This document shows, piece after piece, positions 36,631 through 45,819 of a DNA stretch of 61,397 nt. This DNA is from an uncultured Bacteroidales bacterium. Lineage in GTDB: Bacteria; Bacteroidota; Bacteroidia; Bacteroidales; Porphyromonadaceae. The position numbers were made by a program, and so were the translations under genes. Location: the NCBI GenBank assembly GCA_902489445.1, contig CABTZX010000006.1:1-61397 (forward strand). The letters are read 5' to 3'. Position 1 is the first letter of the stretch, and each line of letters begins with the position of its first letter. The notes beneath the pieces were generated by a model. It saw nothing but the letters and a program-made list of their open reading frames with translations. It did not search any database and was not told the origin of the DNA.

Positions 36631-36638
36631 TATCTTTG
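36631..36638 (+). promoter_or_regulatory. -7 box of the TonB-dependent receptor
   Basis: TATCTTTG, 50 bases before the ATG at 36689. Matches TAnnTTTG. No clear TTG at -33. Confidence 0.5.
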
Positions 36639-36688
36639 TAGCACGAAAAAGAGAAACTAATTGATAAACAGTATAGAAGAGAAAACCT

Positions 36689-39394
36689 ATGAAGAAGAAC
36701 GTATTACGCTTTTTGACGGTTATAACGCTTGTGCTCTGTGGTGCTTTTGCCGCAGCTGCTCAGGTTGTTTTAACCGGAACCGTGCTGGATGCCGAAAGCA
36801 ATCAACCCATTGTGGGCGTTTCGGTTACGACCGGTCAGGGGCAAACCTTGCGCGGAACAACTACGGATTTGAATGGACGTTTCCGCTTTGACGTACCGGC
36901 AAACGCCACCAAGGTAAGCTTTCGCAGTGTAGGCTACGAAACGGTGGACAAGGCTCTTCGCTTCAGCGGAGCTAAAACAGTGGATCTTGGTACCATCCAG
37001 CTCCATCAGGAAACGGTAAACTTAGGAACGGTTGAAGTAATCGCTTCCGTTGTTCCCAAGGATCGTCGTACACCGGTGCCGGTTGCCAACGTAACGGTGG
37101 AACGCATCGAAGCAAAGACTTTCAACGCCGAGTTCCCCGAAATTCTTAAATCAACCCCGTCCGTTTACGTAACACGTGGTAACGGTGGTTTTGGCGACTC
37201 GCGTATCACGCTGCGCGGTTTTAGTACGGAAAACATCGGTGTGATGATTAACGGCGTGCCGGTGAACGATATGGAAAACGGTAAAGTGTACTGGAGTAAC
37301 TGGGCAGGGCTTACCGACGTGGCTAGCCTTGTACAGATACAGCGCGGTTTGGGCGCATCCCGTTTGGGCATCTCCTCCGTTGGCGGTACCATCAATATCG
37401 TTACTAAAAACGTGGACGCTAAGCAAGGCGGCAACGTATTTATGGGCGTCGGCAACGATGGCTATATGAAGTACGGCTTCAATGTATCTACCGGTCTGAT
37501 GGACAACGGCTGGGCGATTTCGGCAAGCGGTAATACCAGCTACGGCGATGGATGGGCAAAAGCGACCAATTTCCGCAGCTACAGCTACTTTATCAATATA
37601 TCTAAGAAGTTTAACGAAGCGCACACGCTCTCCTTTACTGCATTCGGAGCACCTCAGTGGCATAATCAACGCTACCAGATGCTTACGCAGGAACAGTGGG
37701 CCAATCATCCCGACGGCATTAAAGCTAATCTCGAATATGGCTGGCGCGACGGCAAGATTCTCTCTCCGCGCTACAACTTCTATCACAAACCACAGCTCTC
37801 TTTGAACCACTTCTGGAACATTGATGGCCGAAGCTCCCTCTCTACTGCTATATATGCCTCCATCGCTCAAGGCGGTGGACGCCGTTTGGACGGAAAACAA
37901 GGCAAAGATGCGGACGGAAAGAAGGTATATTACACCAACTGGATTGAAGCCTATAACGGCGTAATTAACCCCGCAATAGCCAAGCGTACCGGTGACGGAC
38001 TGGTAGATTGGAGTGCCGTTTGGGCAGCCAACGCGGCTCAGGGAGACAATGGTAGTAACGTAATCCTCGGTAACAGTATCAACAGCCACCAATGGTACGG
38101 ATTGCTTTCTACCTATCGCAACCGAATTGACGAAAACTATACCATTACCGCCGGCTTTGACGGACGCTACTATATCGGGAACCACACGAAAGAAATTTAC
38201 GATCTTTTAGGTGGTAGGTACTACACTAACTCACTGATGAGCAGTCAGGTTGCCGATGGGCGCAAGCACTTAGGCGTAGGCGATATTTACGACTACCACA
38301 ATTTGGGTAAAGTGCTCTGGACCGGTATATTCGCACAAGGCGAATTCACCAGCGAAGATTTTGATGCGTTCCTCAGTGGATCAGTAACTTACGAAGGTTT
38401 CCGCTATGTAGTTCCCGATGGTTATCGTCAAGATACCTATCAAAATATGAAGAAAAACGAAAGAACTAAGGATATTGCCGATCGCCGGCAGTCGCCTATG
38501 GTTAATTTCATCCCCTTCAGCATTAAAGCTGGAGCCTCCTACAAGTTCCTGGACTACAACAATTTCTTCTTTAATATCGGGTACTTCACTAAAGCACCTA
38601 AGTTTGCGGGCGCTTTCCTTAACTACTCAACGGAAGTAAATGAAAATCTTAAAAACGAAAAGATCTTTACCGCTGAATTGGGTTATGGGTTGAAGCATCG
38701 CTACGTAAACGTAAACCTGAACGGCTATTACACGAAGTGGAGTGACCGCTTTATGCGTGTAAACAGCGTTCTGGAACGTAACCAATTCTTCAACTACCGC
38801 GGACTCGGAGCTAATCACTACGGTGTTGAATTGGATGTGGAAGCTCGTCCCATCAAGGAACTTACCATCAATGGAATGTTCTCTTGGGGTAACTGGCTCT
38901 GGGGCAGTAAAGCTAAGTACGATGTGTACGACGAAGCACAAAAGTTGCTCAGCAGTGGCGAAGTGGATCTTAAGGGCGTTCACGTAGGTAATGCCGCTCA
39001 GATTACCGCTGCACTGTCAATTGACTGGGAAATGTTCCATAATCTGCACATTAAGGGAACTTTGAACTACTTCGGAAAGAACTATGCCGACTTTGAGCCC
39101 ACGCAACGTATCCAGAAGAACAAGCAGGGCGAACTCGAAGCCTATACGGGCGATTCATGGAAGATGCCCAACTATGCGCTTGTGGACCTTTACGCCAACT
39201 ACCGCTTCCCCATCTACGACAAGGTTACCGCAACCCTCTTCGGTGGCGTTAATAACCTCTGCAACAAAAAGTATATCTCCGATGCCGTAGACGGAAGAAA
39301 GGTGGATACAAACGGTGTACGTACCGGCGAAGATGCACGCGTCTACTACGGAATAGGCCGTACGTGGAGCTTAGGCATGCGCCTGAACTTCTAA
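36689..39394 (+). CDS. TonB-dependent outer-membrane receptor
   Basis: 901 residues. A signal peptide (LTVITLVLCGAFAAAAQ) precedes a carboxypeptidase-regulatory-like domain (LTGTVLDAESNQPIVGVSV). A plug follows (VYVTRGNGGFGDSRITLRGF, INGVPVNDMENGKVYWSNW) and then a barrel that ends in the aromatic LGMRLNF, as expected for BAM-assembled barrels. No SusD-like partner follows, so it is not a classic SusCD pair. The substrate is unknown; the ferritin neighbour hints at iron but is weak evidence. Confidence 0.92.
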   Translation: MKKNVLRFLTVITLVLCGAFAAAAQVVLTGTVLDAESNQPIVGVSVTTGQGQTLRGTTTDLNGRFRFDVPANATKVSFRSVGYETVDKALRFSGAKTVDLGTIQLHQETVNLGTVEVIASVVPKDRRTPVPVANVTVERIEAKTFNAEFPEILKSTPSVYVTRGNGGFGDSRITLRGFSTENIGVMINGVPVNDMENGKVYWSNWAGLTDVASLVQIQRGLGASRLGISSVGGTINIVTKNVDAKQGGNVFMGVGNDGYMKYGFNVSTGLMDNGWAISASGNTSYGDGWAKATNFRSYSYFINISKKFNEAHTLSFTAFGAPQWHNQRYQMLTQEQWANHPDGIKANLEYGWRDGKILSPRYNFYHKPQLSLNHFWNIDGRSSLSTAIYASIAQGGGRRLDGKQGKDADGKKVYYTNWIEAYNGVINPAIAKRTGDGLVDWSAVWAANAAQGDNGSNVILGNSINSHQWYGLLSTYRNRIDENYTITAGFDGRYYIGNHTKEIYDLLGGRYYTNSLMSSQVADGRKHLGVGDIYDYHNLGKVLWTGIFAQGEFTSEDFDAFLSGSVTYEGFRYVVPDGYRQDTYQNMKKNERTKDIADRRQSPMVNFIPFSIKAGASYKFLDYNNFFFNIGYFTKAPKFAGAFLNYSTEVNENLKNEKIFTAELGYGLKHRYVNVNLNGYYTKWSDRFMRVNSVLERNQFFNYRGLGANHYGVELDVEARPIKELTINGMFSWGNWLWGSKAKYDVYDEAQKLLSSGEVDLKGVHVGNAAQITAALSIDWEMFHNLHIKGTLNYFGKNYADFEPTQRIQKNKQGELEAYTGDSWKMPNYALVDLYANYRFPIYDKVTATLFGGVNNLCNKKYISDAVDGRKVDTNGVRTGEDARVYYGIGRTWSLGMRLNF

Positions 39395-39444
39395 CGGAAA
39401 GCAACAATTACGAATAGGATGCACCCTGCATCCTAGTCCCCCTC

Positions 39445-39485
39445 GCCTCCCCTTGTCCACTCCGACAGGGGGAGGCTTTCTTTCT
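39445..39485 (+). terminator. Terminator of the TonB-dependent receptor
   Basis: GCCTCCCCTTGTC pairs with GACAGGGGGAGGC around a 6-base loop, with one G-T pair, followed by TTTCTTTCT. Confidence 0.85.
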
Positions 39486-39496
39486 AACCTAGAAAG

Positions 39497-39580
39497 TTCC
39501 GCAGAGTTAAATGCGTATTAATAGAAAAGGTGGATAAGTTTCGGAAACTACCCACCTTTCTGTTAATCTATTCTGCGGAA
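39497..39580. repeat. Long imperfect palindrome after ftsZ
   Basis: Nested arms pair: TTCCGCAGA (39497-39505) with TCTGCGGAA (39572-39580), TTAA with TTAA, and AGAAAAGGTGG (39523-39533) with CCACCTTTCT (39552-39561) with one bulged A. It lies between the convergent receptor and ftsZ genes, 15 bases past the ftsZ stop. It may end ftsZ transcription, though no T tract follows on the minus strand. Confidence 0.6.
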
Positions 39581-39594
39581 TAAGGGAGAGAATG

Positions 39595-41004
39595 CTACAG
39601 GAAGTCGATGGTGTCCGATTCCGATTCTGCGGAGGGTTTAGCAGCGTTATTGTCGATTTGCTCGGTAGTGGATTTTCCGGAGAAGAAGTCTTCGTCTACC
39701 GAGAAGTTTCGCCGTCGATGTGGCTTCAGTTGTGCACGGAGCCGCTCTAGATGTGAGTGATCGCGTTTGGCTGCCGGTTCGGCATCAAGGATACGGATAA
39801 TTTCTTCGTTGTCGATTTCATCATCTTCCAGGATAAAGGGTCGTGCCTGTGCCATTGAACCGGCAAGAAATGTATCGTTATCCTCGTAATAGAGGCGCAG
39901 CAGCTCGTTGTCCTTCTGCTCGCGTTCGGCAATTTCCTTTTTGGTAACGGCATCCACGTCAAAAGTGGTTACATCGCTTTTAGTAGTAGCGAAGTCGAAT
40001 CCGGAAGCAAGAATGGTAATCTTAATCTTATTGCCCAAACTATCGTCAACGCCATGCCCGGTTATGGAATCGAAGTTGCGTTCCATAGAGAGCGCCAAGG
40101 CATCGAGCGGTTCCATTTCGCTATTCATCAGCGGGTTAGTGCTACTTTCGTAGTGGAAAACGAGCAAGCGACTTGCGCGGTATACATCGTTTCCGTTGAG
40201 CAAAGGCGAATTAATGGCTTGATCGATGGCATCTTTTACGCGATTATCGCCCTCGCCGATACCGGTAGAGATAATCGCCACCCCACCATCCCTAAGGATT
40301 TTGATTACATCGTTTGCATCGACGTTGATCACGCCGTTACGGTATATAAGATCCGAAACGCTTTTAACTGCATTAGCGAGCGTTTGATCCGCCAGGAAGA
40401 GGGAACGTGTATAGCTTTCTTCCGGATATAATTCAAGGATTTTTTGGTTATTGATTACCAAAGTGGCATCAACTTCTTTGCGCAATTCCTCAACGGCATT
40501 AATGGCTTTGACAATTTTGTTGCGTCCTTCGCGAAGAAAAGGAATGGTAACGATAGCCACCGTGAGCAGCCCCAGTTCCTGTTTAGCAATACGAGCTACC
40601 ACGGGAGTAGCACCTGTACCGGTTCCACCGCCGATACCGGCCGTAATAAAGACGATTTCCGTTTGTCCGTCCTGAAGCATCTTACGAATATCGTCCCTGC
40701 TTTCCTCGGCGGCGCGCATCGCTTTAGCGGCATCGTCACCGGCACCCAACCCTTTGGTTACGTGCGGTCCTATTAGTAGTTTATCGGGAATGGCAGATTT
40801 TTCCAAATCTTGTCCATCCGTATTGAGCAATAAATAAGATATTTGGTCAAAATTCTCTGAGTAAAGGTGGTTAAGAGCATTACCCCCACCGCCCCCAACA
40901 CCGACTACCTTAATGACACGACGAGAGGAAAGCGGCATATCAAAATTAAGGGTTTTCCCGCTCTTTATATCCTCAGCGCGATTTATGTTATTATCTTCAC
41001 TCAT
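39595..41004 (-). CDS. ftsZ: Cell division protein FtsZ
   Basis: Tubulin-like GTPase that forms the division ring, 469 residues. The signature is GIGGGTGTGATPVVA and the T7 synergy loop region is NVDANDVIKILRDGGV. The C-terminal region after about residue 330 is long and charged, a usual Bacteroidetes feature. Last gene of the leftward dcw block, 12 bases after ftsA. Confidence 0.97.
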   Translation of the reverse strand: MSEDNNINRAEDIKSGKTLNFDMPLSSRRVIKVVGVGGGGGNALNHLYSENFDQISYLLLNTDGQDLEKSAIPDKLLIGPHVTKGLGAGDDAAKAMRAAEESRDDIRKMLQDGQTEIVFITAGIGGGTGTGATPVVARIAKQELGLLTVAIVTIPFLREGRNKIVKAINAVEELRKEVDATLVINNQKILELYPEESYTRSLFLADQTLANAVKSVSDLIYRNGVINVDANDVIKILRDGGVAIISTGIGEGDNRVKDAIDQAINSPLLNGNDVYRASRLLVFHYESSTNPLMNSEMEPLDALALSMERNFDSITGHGVDDSLGNKIKITILASGFDFATTKSDVTTFDVDAVTKKEIAEREQKDNELLRLYYEDNDTFLAGSMAQARPFILEDDEIDNEEIIRILDAEPAAKRDHSHLERLRAQLKPHRRRNFSVDEDFFSGKSTTEQIDNNAAKPSAESESDTIDFL

Positions 41005-41016
41005 AGGGCTATAGGG

Positions 41017-42477
41017 TTAAAGGTTGTCGTTAATATCGTCTTCTCTATCGCGTTCATCCTCGTCAAAGGTATCAAGCTCATCTTCCTCGGTAGTGAACTT
41101 ATTGAAAAATCCCCCCACACGATCTTTGATATTTGAGAAGGAGAATAAGCCGTTGCCTTCTTCATTTGTGGCTCTGCTCTTTGTCTTTGCGCGTTTCTTT
41201 CGTTCGGTGCGGTAATAATCGTCCAGAAACTCCTCGTCATTTTCGCTTTTTTGAACGGAGTTGACGTTGCGCGATTCGGGTTCAGTAGCGAGTAAGCCTT
41301 CAACGGTATGGCGGAGCGCACCGGTGCAGTTGTTTTCGGCAGCCCAAGCGAGAGCAAGCGCGCTGTGGTAGTCCTTTTCGTAACTAAAGGCGTTATCCTT
41401 ATCCACATACTGGAGGAGTTGTGTATAGGTACTGAAATTGCGCACTTCGCTACGAAGCAGCTCTTCCGTACGCGCTAAAGCGATGCCACCTCCCGTCCAT
41501 ACATAACCGCCTTCAATGCGGTTAAGCACGCCGGAATGGTTTACGGTTGCCACCACGTTTGCAATAATTTCCTTCATACGTGCCGCTGCATAGCGATTGA
41601 CATCCAGCACACGTATGGAGCGTTCCGATATTCCATCAATATCTCTAATGACAAACGTTTTTTCGCGATCGGCATTAGTTGTAGCTCCGGCATAATGAAG
41701 TTTTACCGCATCGGCATCCTCCTCGGACAACTGTAAATCGGTCAGATCCAAGGTTACGTTTCTTGCTCCGAAGGGCAGTACCCGTAGCCGACGGAAAACA
41801 CCGCCTAAGTAAATCACTACCGAAGTGGTTGTTCCGCCCAAATCAACGAATACGCTACCCAAATCCTTTTGTGTATCAGAGAGGGAAATGGATGCTTCAA
41901 TGATCGGAGTAGGAAGAATCCCTTCGAGTTTTAACCCGAGCCGATCTTCTACTACCGTTTTGATATTATCGCAAACACGATCTTTTACCGTAATAGCGGA
42001 TACATGTGCAATTAATTCCGATGCGATGGAGCTTTTGGGCGCTTCCTCAATAGAGCCGTTTACTTCGTAGTATGGTTGGGTTAGTGAGATGATTTTACGG
42101 CGATCGTAACTAAGTCCGTCAATTTTGTTGTGGATATAGTCCAAATGCTTATCGGTAACTTCCTCTCCTTCGGAACTCATTTCCGCATTAATAGTTTCCT
42201 CCTCACTGCGTAAGGATGGTGTGGAAATGCCTACATATAATGATGTTACACGAAGATTTTCCTCATCGAGGCGTTCGTTTAGCTCGTTTACTATTTTGCC
42301 GATTTTCTCCGCAACGCGGTCAATGTTGTACACGGCACCATGCCGAACATCTTCCTCAGCCGGCTGCTCGGCTACGGCGATGGGCGAAACGGTGCCATCG
42401 GCAAGTTTCGTGGCGGCCATACCGCGTATGGCGGTGGTACCGAGGTCAATAACAACGTATATGGGGTTTGTAGCCAT
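41017..42477 (-). CDS. ftsA: Cell division protein FtsA
   Basis: Actin-like ATPase that tethers FtsZ to the membrane, 486 residues. Phosphate loops are VVIDLGTTAIRGM at the N-terminus and VFVDLGGTTTSVVIY in the middle, with GGYVWTGGGIAL in the adenosine region. The C-terminal part is acidic (EDELDTFDEDERDREDD) and I do not see a clear terminal amphipathic helix. Confidence 0.95.
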   Translation of the reverse strand: MATNPIYVVIDLGTTAIRGMAATKLADGTVSPIAVAEQPAEEDVRHGAVYNIDRVAEKIGKIVNELNERLDEENLRVTSLYVGISTPSLRSEEETINAEMSSEGEEVTDKHLDYIHNKIDGLSYDRRKIISLTQPYYEVNGSIEEAPKSSIASELIAHVSAITVKDRVCDNIKTVVEDRLGLKLEGILPTPIIEASISLSDTQKDLGSVFVDLGGTTTSVVIYLGGVFRRLRVLPFGARNVTLDLTDLQLSEEDADAVKLHYAGATTNADREKTFVIRDIDGISERSIRVLDVNRYAAARMKEIIANVVATVNHSGVLNRIEGGYVWTGGGIALARTEELLRSEVRNFSTYTQLLQYVDKDNAFSYEKDYHSALALAWAAENNCTGALRHTVEGLLATEPESRNVNSVQKSENDEEFLDDYYRTERKKRAKTKSRATNEEGNGLFSFSNIKDRVGGFFNKFTTEEDELDTFDEDERDREDDINDNL

Positions 42478-42498
42478 AGGAATACTAATTTGCTTGTT

Positions 42499-43290
42499 TT
42501 AGCCTGCTTGTTGTTGCATTACTTCACTTTTGTCCATAATAATAGGCTCGAATGGTGCCACAATCACCTGGTTGGGGATGTGCAAATAGAGCCGATATAT
42601 GCGCGCTTCACCTATAGTAGGAAGAGAACGCGCCATAAAGAGTTTGAGCGCATCACATTGTTGCGGAAAGAGGCTTCTCTCTTTGCCGAAGAAAAGGCGC
42701 ATCCCATGGGTGGAACCGGTTGCTTCCAAATTGCCCTTTTCATCTATATGAAGTGCCGTAATCACTCGTGAAAGGGTGGTATCCGCAGTGATTTGCTTTG
42801 CAATATCGTAAAGTGGCCCCACGGCATCGGCAACAGATACTTTGCCGTACAGCACAATCATTGGCAGCGTTTGTGAGCGTTTTGCACCTACCGGAATAGC
42901 TTCCCGTTTAGCGGTGATATAGTATTGCCCTTCGGACGACAGCAACAGCATTAGCGGTTTACGCTGGGTTACTATTACATGCAGCGTCCCGTCGGGGCTG
43001 AAGTACAAATTGCTTGTTCCCATCAGTGCATTGCGTCGGATTAACTCTTTCTCCACTTTATAGCAATCAAACGATGTAGCAGTGGTTCCGATGGGGTTTC
43101 GTTCAATGGCCACGATCTCTTTGGCAAGGTCTTTTTCCTCAATCACTTTGCTCGCCTTAGGGGCGTTCACCACATAGCGTACTTGGCGACACTGTAGCGG
43201 AGGTACCATTTCGGGCAGAGCAAAGGCTGCAAAGCAGAAGTATACTGCCAGCAGGAAAACCCCTATTCCCATAAAGATACGCTTCGTCAT
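42499..43290 (-). CDS. ftsQ: Cell division protein FtsQ/DivIB
   Basis: 263 residues. One N-terminal membrane span (FMGIGVFLLAVYFCFAAFAL) is followed by a periplasmic region with a weak POTRA-like part and the FtsQ-type beta domain. Sequence identity to model FtsQ proteins is low; the assignment rests on topology, length and its fixed place between murC and ftsA. Confidence 0.85.
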   Translation of the reverse strand: MTKRIFMGIGVFLLAVYFCFAAFALPEMVPPLQCRQVRYVVNAPKASKVIEEKDLAKEIVAIERNPIGTTATSFDCYKVEKELIRRNALMGTSNLYFSPDGTLHVIVTQRKPLMLLLSSEGQYYITAKREAIPVGAKRSQTLPMIVLYGKVSVADAVGPLYDIAKQITADTTLSRVITALHIDEKGNLEATGSTHGMRLFFGKERSLFPQQCDALKLFMARSLPTIGEARIYRLYLHIPNQVIVAPFEPIIMDKSEVMQQQAG

Positions 43291-43292
43291 AA

Positions 43293-44681
43293 CTACATCG
43301 AACGAAGTTTTTTAGCCAAAGGTGCCACAAGCCGGTCAATATTGCCGGCTCCAACGGTCACAATGACGCGAGGCAACGAAGCGTGTTGTCCAATAAAGCC
43401 CACTAACCGATCCCGCTCCACAAGATATTTATTGGGTATATCCAAAGCATCGTATACCAGTTGAGAGGTTACCCTCTCAATCGGTTCCTCCCGAGCGGGA
43501 TAAATGGGTAACAGCACCACTTCGTCAAAGGCGGACAAGGCTTGGGCAAAACCTTTATAGAAATCCTTAGTCCGCGAGTAGAGATGTGGCTGAAAGATAG
43601 CCATCACCCGATCGTTCGGATAGAGCTTTTTGATCGACGAGGCGGCTGCGGCTATCTCATCAGGATGGTGCGCGTAATCGTCAATCAATACGTGGTTTTC
43701 GTCATTCAATACTACTTCAAATCTGCGCTTTACGCCTTTGAACGAGAGCAACGAAGCGCGTATTTCGTCCGGTTTTACGCCCGCCAGCACGGCTGCCCCC
43801 ATAGCGGCAGTAGCATTTTGCACATTAATCTCAATCGGAGTGGCCAATATTACCCGTTCCATATTCAATCCTAATGCGGGAAAGTGCCAATCAAAGCATA
43901 GCTCCTCATCTTCAATCCGGATGTCGTCGGAATATATATCGGACGGCTCACCCACGGAATAACTATAGGTTTTGCATTGCGGTAACTCATCGTCGGCAAA
44001 AACACCTTTCTTGTAGATCAGTGTTCCGTCACGATCAATCCGTTGCAGAAAATCCAAGAATCCGCGGTGGTATCCTTCGGCTGTTTCGTATATATCCAAA
44101 TGATCCGGACTAACCGCCGTAACGATGGCAACATGGGGCGATAGTTTAAGGAAACTACGGTCATACTCATCCGCTTCCGTAACAGCCCATTCAGCGCCTT
44201 CGTCTATGATAAAGTTGGTGCCGGAATTAACCGATATACCTCCTAAAACAGCGAAGCATCCCAACCTTGAGTTATGCAAAATGTGTGCCAACATCGTCGA
44301 GGTGGTCGTTTTGCCGTGAGTGCCTGCCACGGCTGCCTGTTTATACCCTTCCAGAGCGAGCGCCAATGCTTCGGAACGTTTAATAACGCTGAAGCCGTTA
44401 GATCTAAAGTAATTCAGTTCGCCCAAGGAATCCGGTACGGCAGGTGTATACACAACGGCAGTATCCTCCGGAGTAAAGCCTTTTTCTTCGAGCTTATCGC
44501 CCAAATCGTCAAAATGTACGGCAATACCTTCCGCCTGCAATGCGTCCGTTATACGCGACGGGGTTAGGTCGTAGCCGCAAACCAGGCGTCCCTGCTTGTG
44601 AAAGATGCGTGCCAAGGCACTCATCCCTATACCGCCAATACCTACAAAGTATATACGTTCGTAGCGTTTATTCTCTTCCAT
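43293..44681 (-). CDS. murC: UDP-N-acetylmuramate-L-alanine ligase
   Basis: Adds L-Ala to UDP-MurNAc. 462 residues from MEENKRYERIYFVGIGGIGM; five further upstream codons are possible. GIGGIGMSALA is the nucleotide fold, GTHGKTTTSTML the ATP loop, and DDYAHHPDEIAAA the C-terminal motif. It overlaps murG by 14 bases and ends 2 bases before ftsQ. Confidence 0.97.
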   Translation of the reverse strand: MEENKRYERIYFVGIGGIGMSALARIFHKQGRLVCGYDLTPSRITDALQAEGIAVHFDDLGDKLEEKGFTPEDTAVVYTPAVPDSLGELNYFRSNGFSVIKRSEALALALEGYKQAAVAGTHGKTTTSTMLAHILHNSRLGCFAVLGGISVNSGTNFIIDEGAEWAVTEADEYDRSFLKLSPHVAIVTAVSPDHLDIYETAEGYHRGFLDFLQRIDRDGTLIYKKGVFADDELPQCKTYSYSVGEPSDIYSDDIRIEDEELCFDWHFPALGLNMERVILATPIEINVQNATAAMGAAVLAGVKPDEIRASLLSFKGVKRRFEVVLNDENHVLIDDYAHHPDEIAAAASSIKKLYPNDRVMAIFQPHLYSRTKDFYKGFAQALSAFDEVVLLPIYPAREEPIERVTSQLVYDALDIPNKYLVERDRLVGFIGQHASLPRVIVTVGAGNIDRLVAPLAKKLRSM

Positions 44682-45816
44682 TTTCCCGATCCGCACTAAT
44701 GGCGGCTTCTATCAGCTTTACAATTTGCTCCGGAGCGTTACGCAGTGCCATCTCTTTGGCACGTTGCGAGATGCTATGCAGAGCTTCTTTGTCCGTAATC
44801 AGTTTGAGCGCTTCCGGAACCAATTTTTCGCGTGCTTTCGCATCGGGCACCAATACAGCAGCGCCGCGTGTAGAAAGCGTCTTTGCGTTGTGCGTTTGAT
44901 GATCCTCGGCAACATTGGGCGAGGGCACTAAAATAGAGGGCATTCCCAATACTTCTATCTCGGAAACGGTAGAGGCACCCGCACGCGATATCATTAGATC
45001 TGCCGCTCCGTATGCCCAATCCATATGTTCTACAAAAGGCATTACCACCATATGAGTGCGTAACGCTTCCGGAAGAGCTTGATACCGAGCCAGTGCTTCC
45101 TCGTAATAGGTTTTGCCGGTTTGCCATATCAGAGCCACTCCGGCTTGAGCAATTTGCTCTAATCCGGCCGCAATACTGTCATTAAGCGTTTTTGCGCCCA
45201 AACTACCGCCCACCGATAGCAGAATCGGCTTAGAGGCATCCGGTAGTCCCATTTTTTGCGCTGCTTCGGTTCGTTCCGGTAATTCGCCTTTCTCTATAGC
45301 CGGGCGAATCGGATTGCCCGTTAAGCGTATCTTTTCTTTCGGGAAGAATCGCTCCATACCTTCGTACGCCACAGCAATATAAGCGGCTCTGTCCGCCAAA
45401 CGCTTATTGGCTTTTCCGGCGAAGCTATTCTGCTCCTGAATAATGGTAGGGATACCCATATTCTGAGCGGTTAACAATGTGGGTAACGAAGCATAACCCC
45501 CCACGCCCACAACCGCTTGAGGCTTAAAATCGCGTATGATATCCTTCGCCATAGTGAGCGATTTTAAAAGCTTCCGAACCACGCTTATGTTGCGCCATAG
45601 GTGTTTCCGATCCAAACCGCGCACGGGTAGCGCTTTAATCTCATAACCGGCTTGAGGTACGCGCGTCATTTCCATTTTACCCTCCGCGCCTACGAATAAC
45701 AGTTGGCACTCGGGATTTGTTCGGCGGATGGCATCCGCAATGGATAAAGCGGGAAAGATGTGCCCGCCTGTTCCGCCACCGGATATAATGATTCGTTCTA
45801 ATGGAACTGTACTCAT
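44668..45816 (-). CDS. murG: MurG, UDP-GlcNAc transferase for lipid II
   Basis: Transfers GlcNAc to lipid I at the inner membrane face. 382 residues. The N-terminal loop is ISGGGTGGHIFPALSIADA, a second is LSVGGSLGAKTLND, and the donor-binding region is ISRAGASTVSEIEVLGMPSILVPSP. It is 3 bases after ftsW. Confidence 0.97.
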   Translation of the reverse strand: MSTVPLERIIISGGGTGGHIFPALSIADAIRRTNPECQLLFVGAEGKMEMTRVPQAGYEIKALPVRGLDRKHLWRNISVVRKLLKSLTMAKDIIRDFKPQAVVGVGGYASLPTLLTAQNMGIPTIIQEQNSFAGKANKRLADRAAYIAVAYEGMERFFPKEKIRLTGNPIRPAIEKGELPERTEAAQKMGLPDASKPILLSVGGSLGAKTLNDSIAAGLEQIAQAGVALIWQTGKTYYEEALARYQALPEALRTHMVVMPFVEHMDWAYGAADLMISRAGASTVSEIEVLGMPSILVPSPNVAEDHQTHNAKTLSTRGAAVLVPDAKAREKLVPEALKLITDKEALHSISQRAKEMALRNAPEQIVKLIEAAISADRENGRE

Positions 45817-45819
45817 AAT

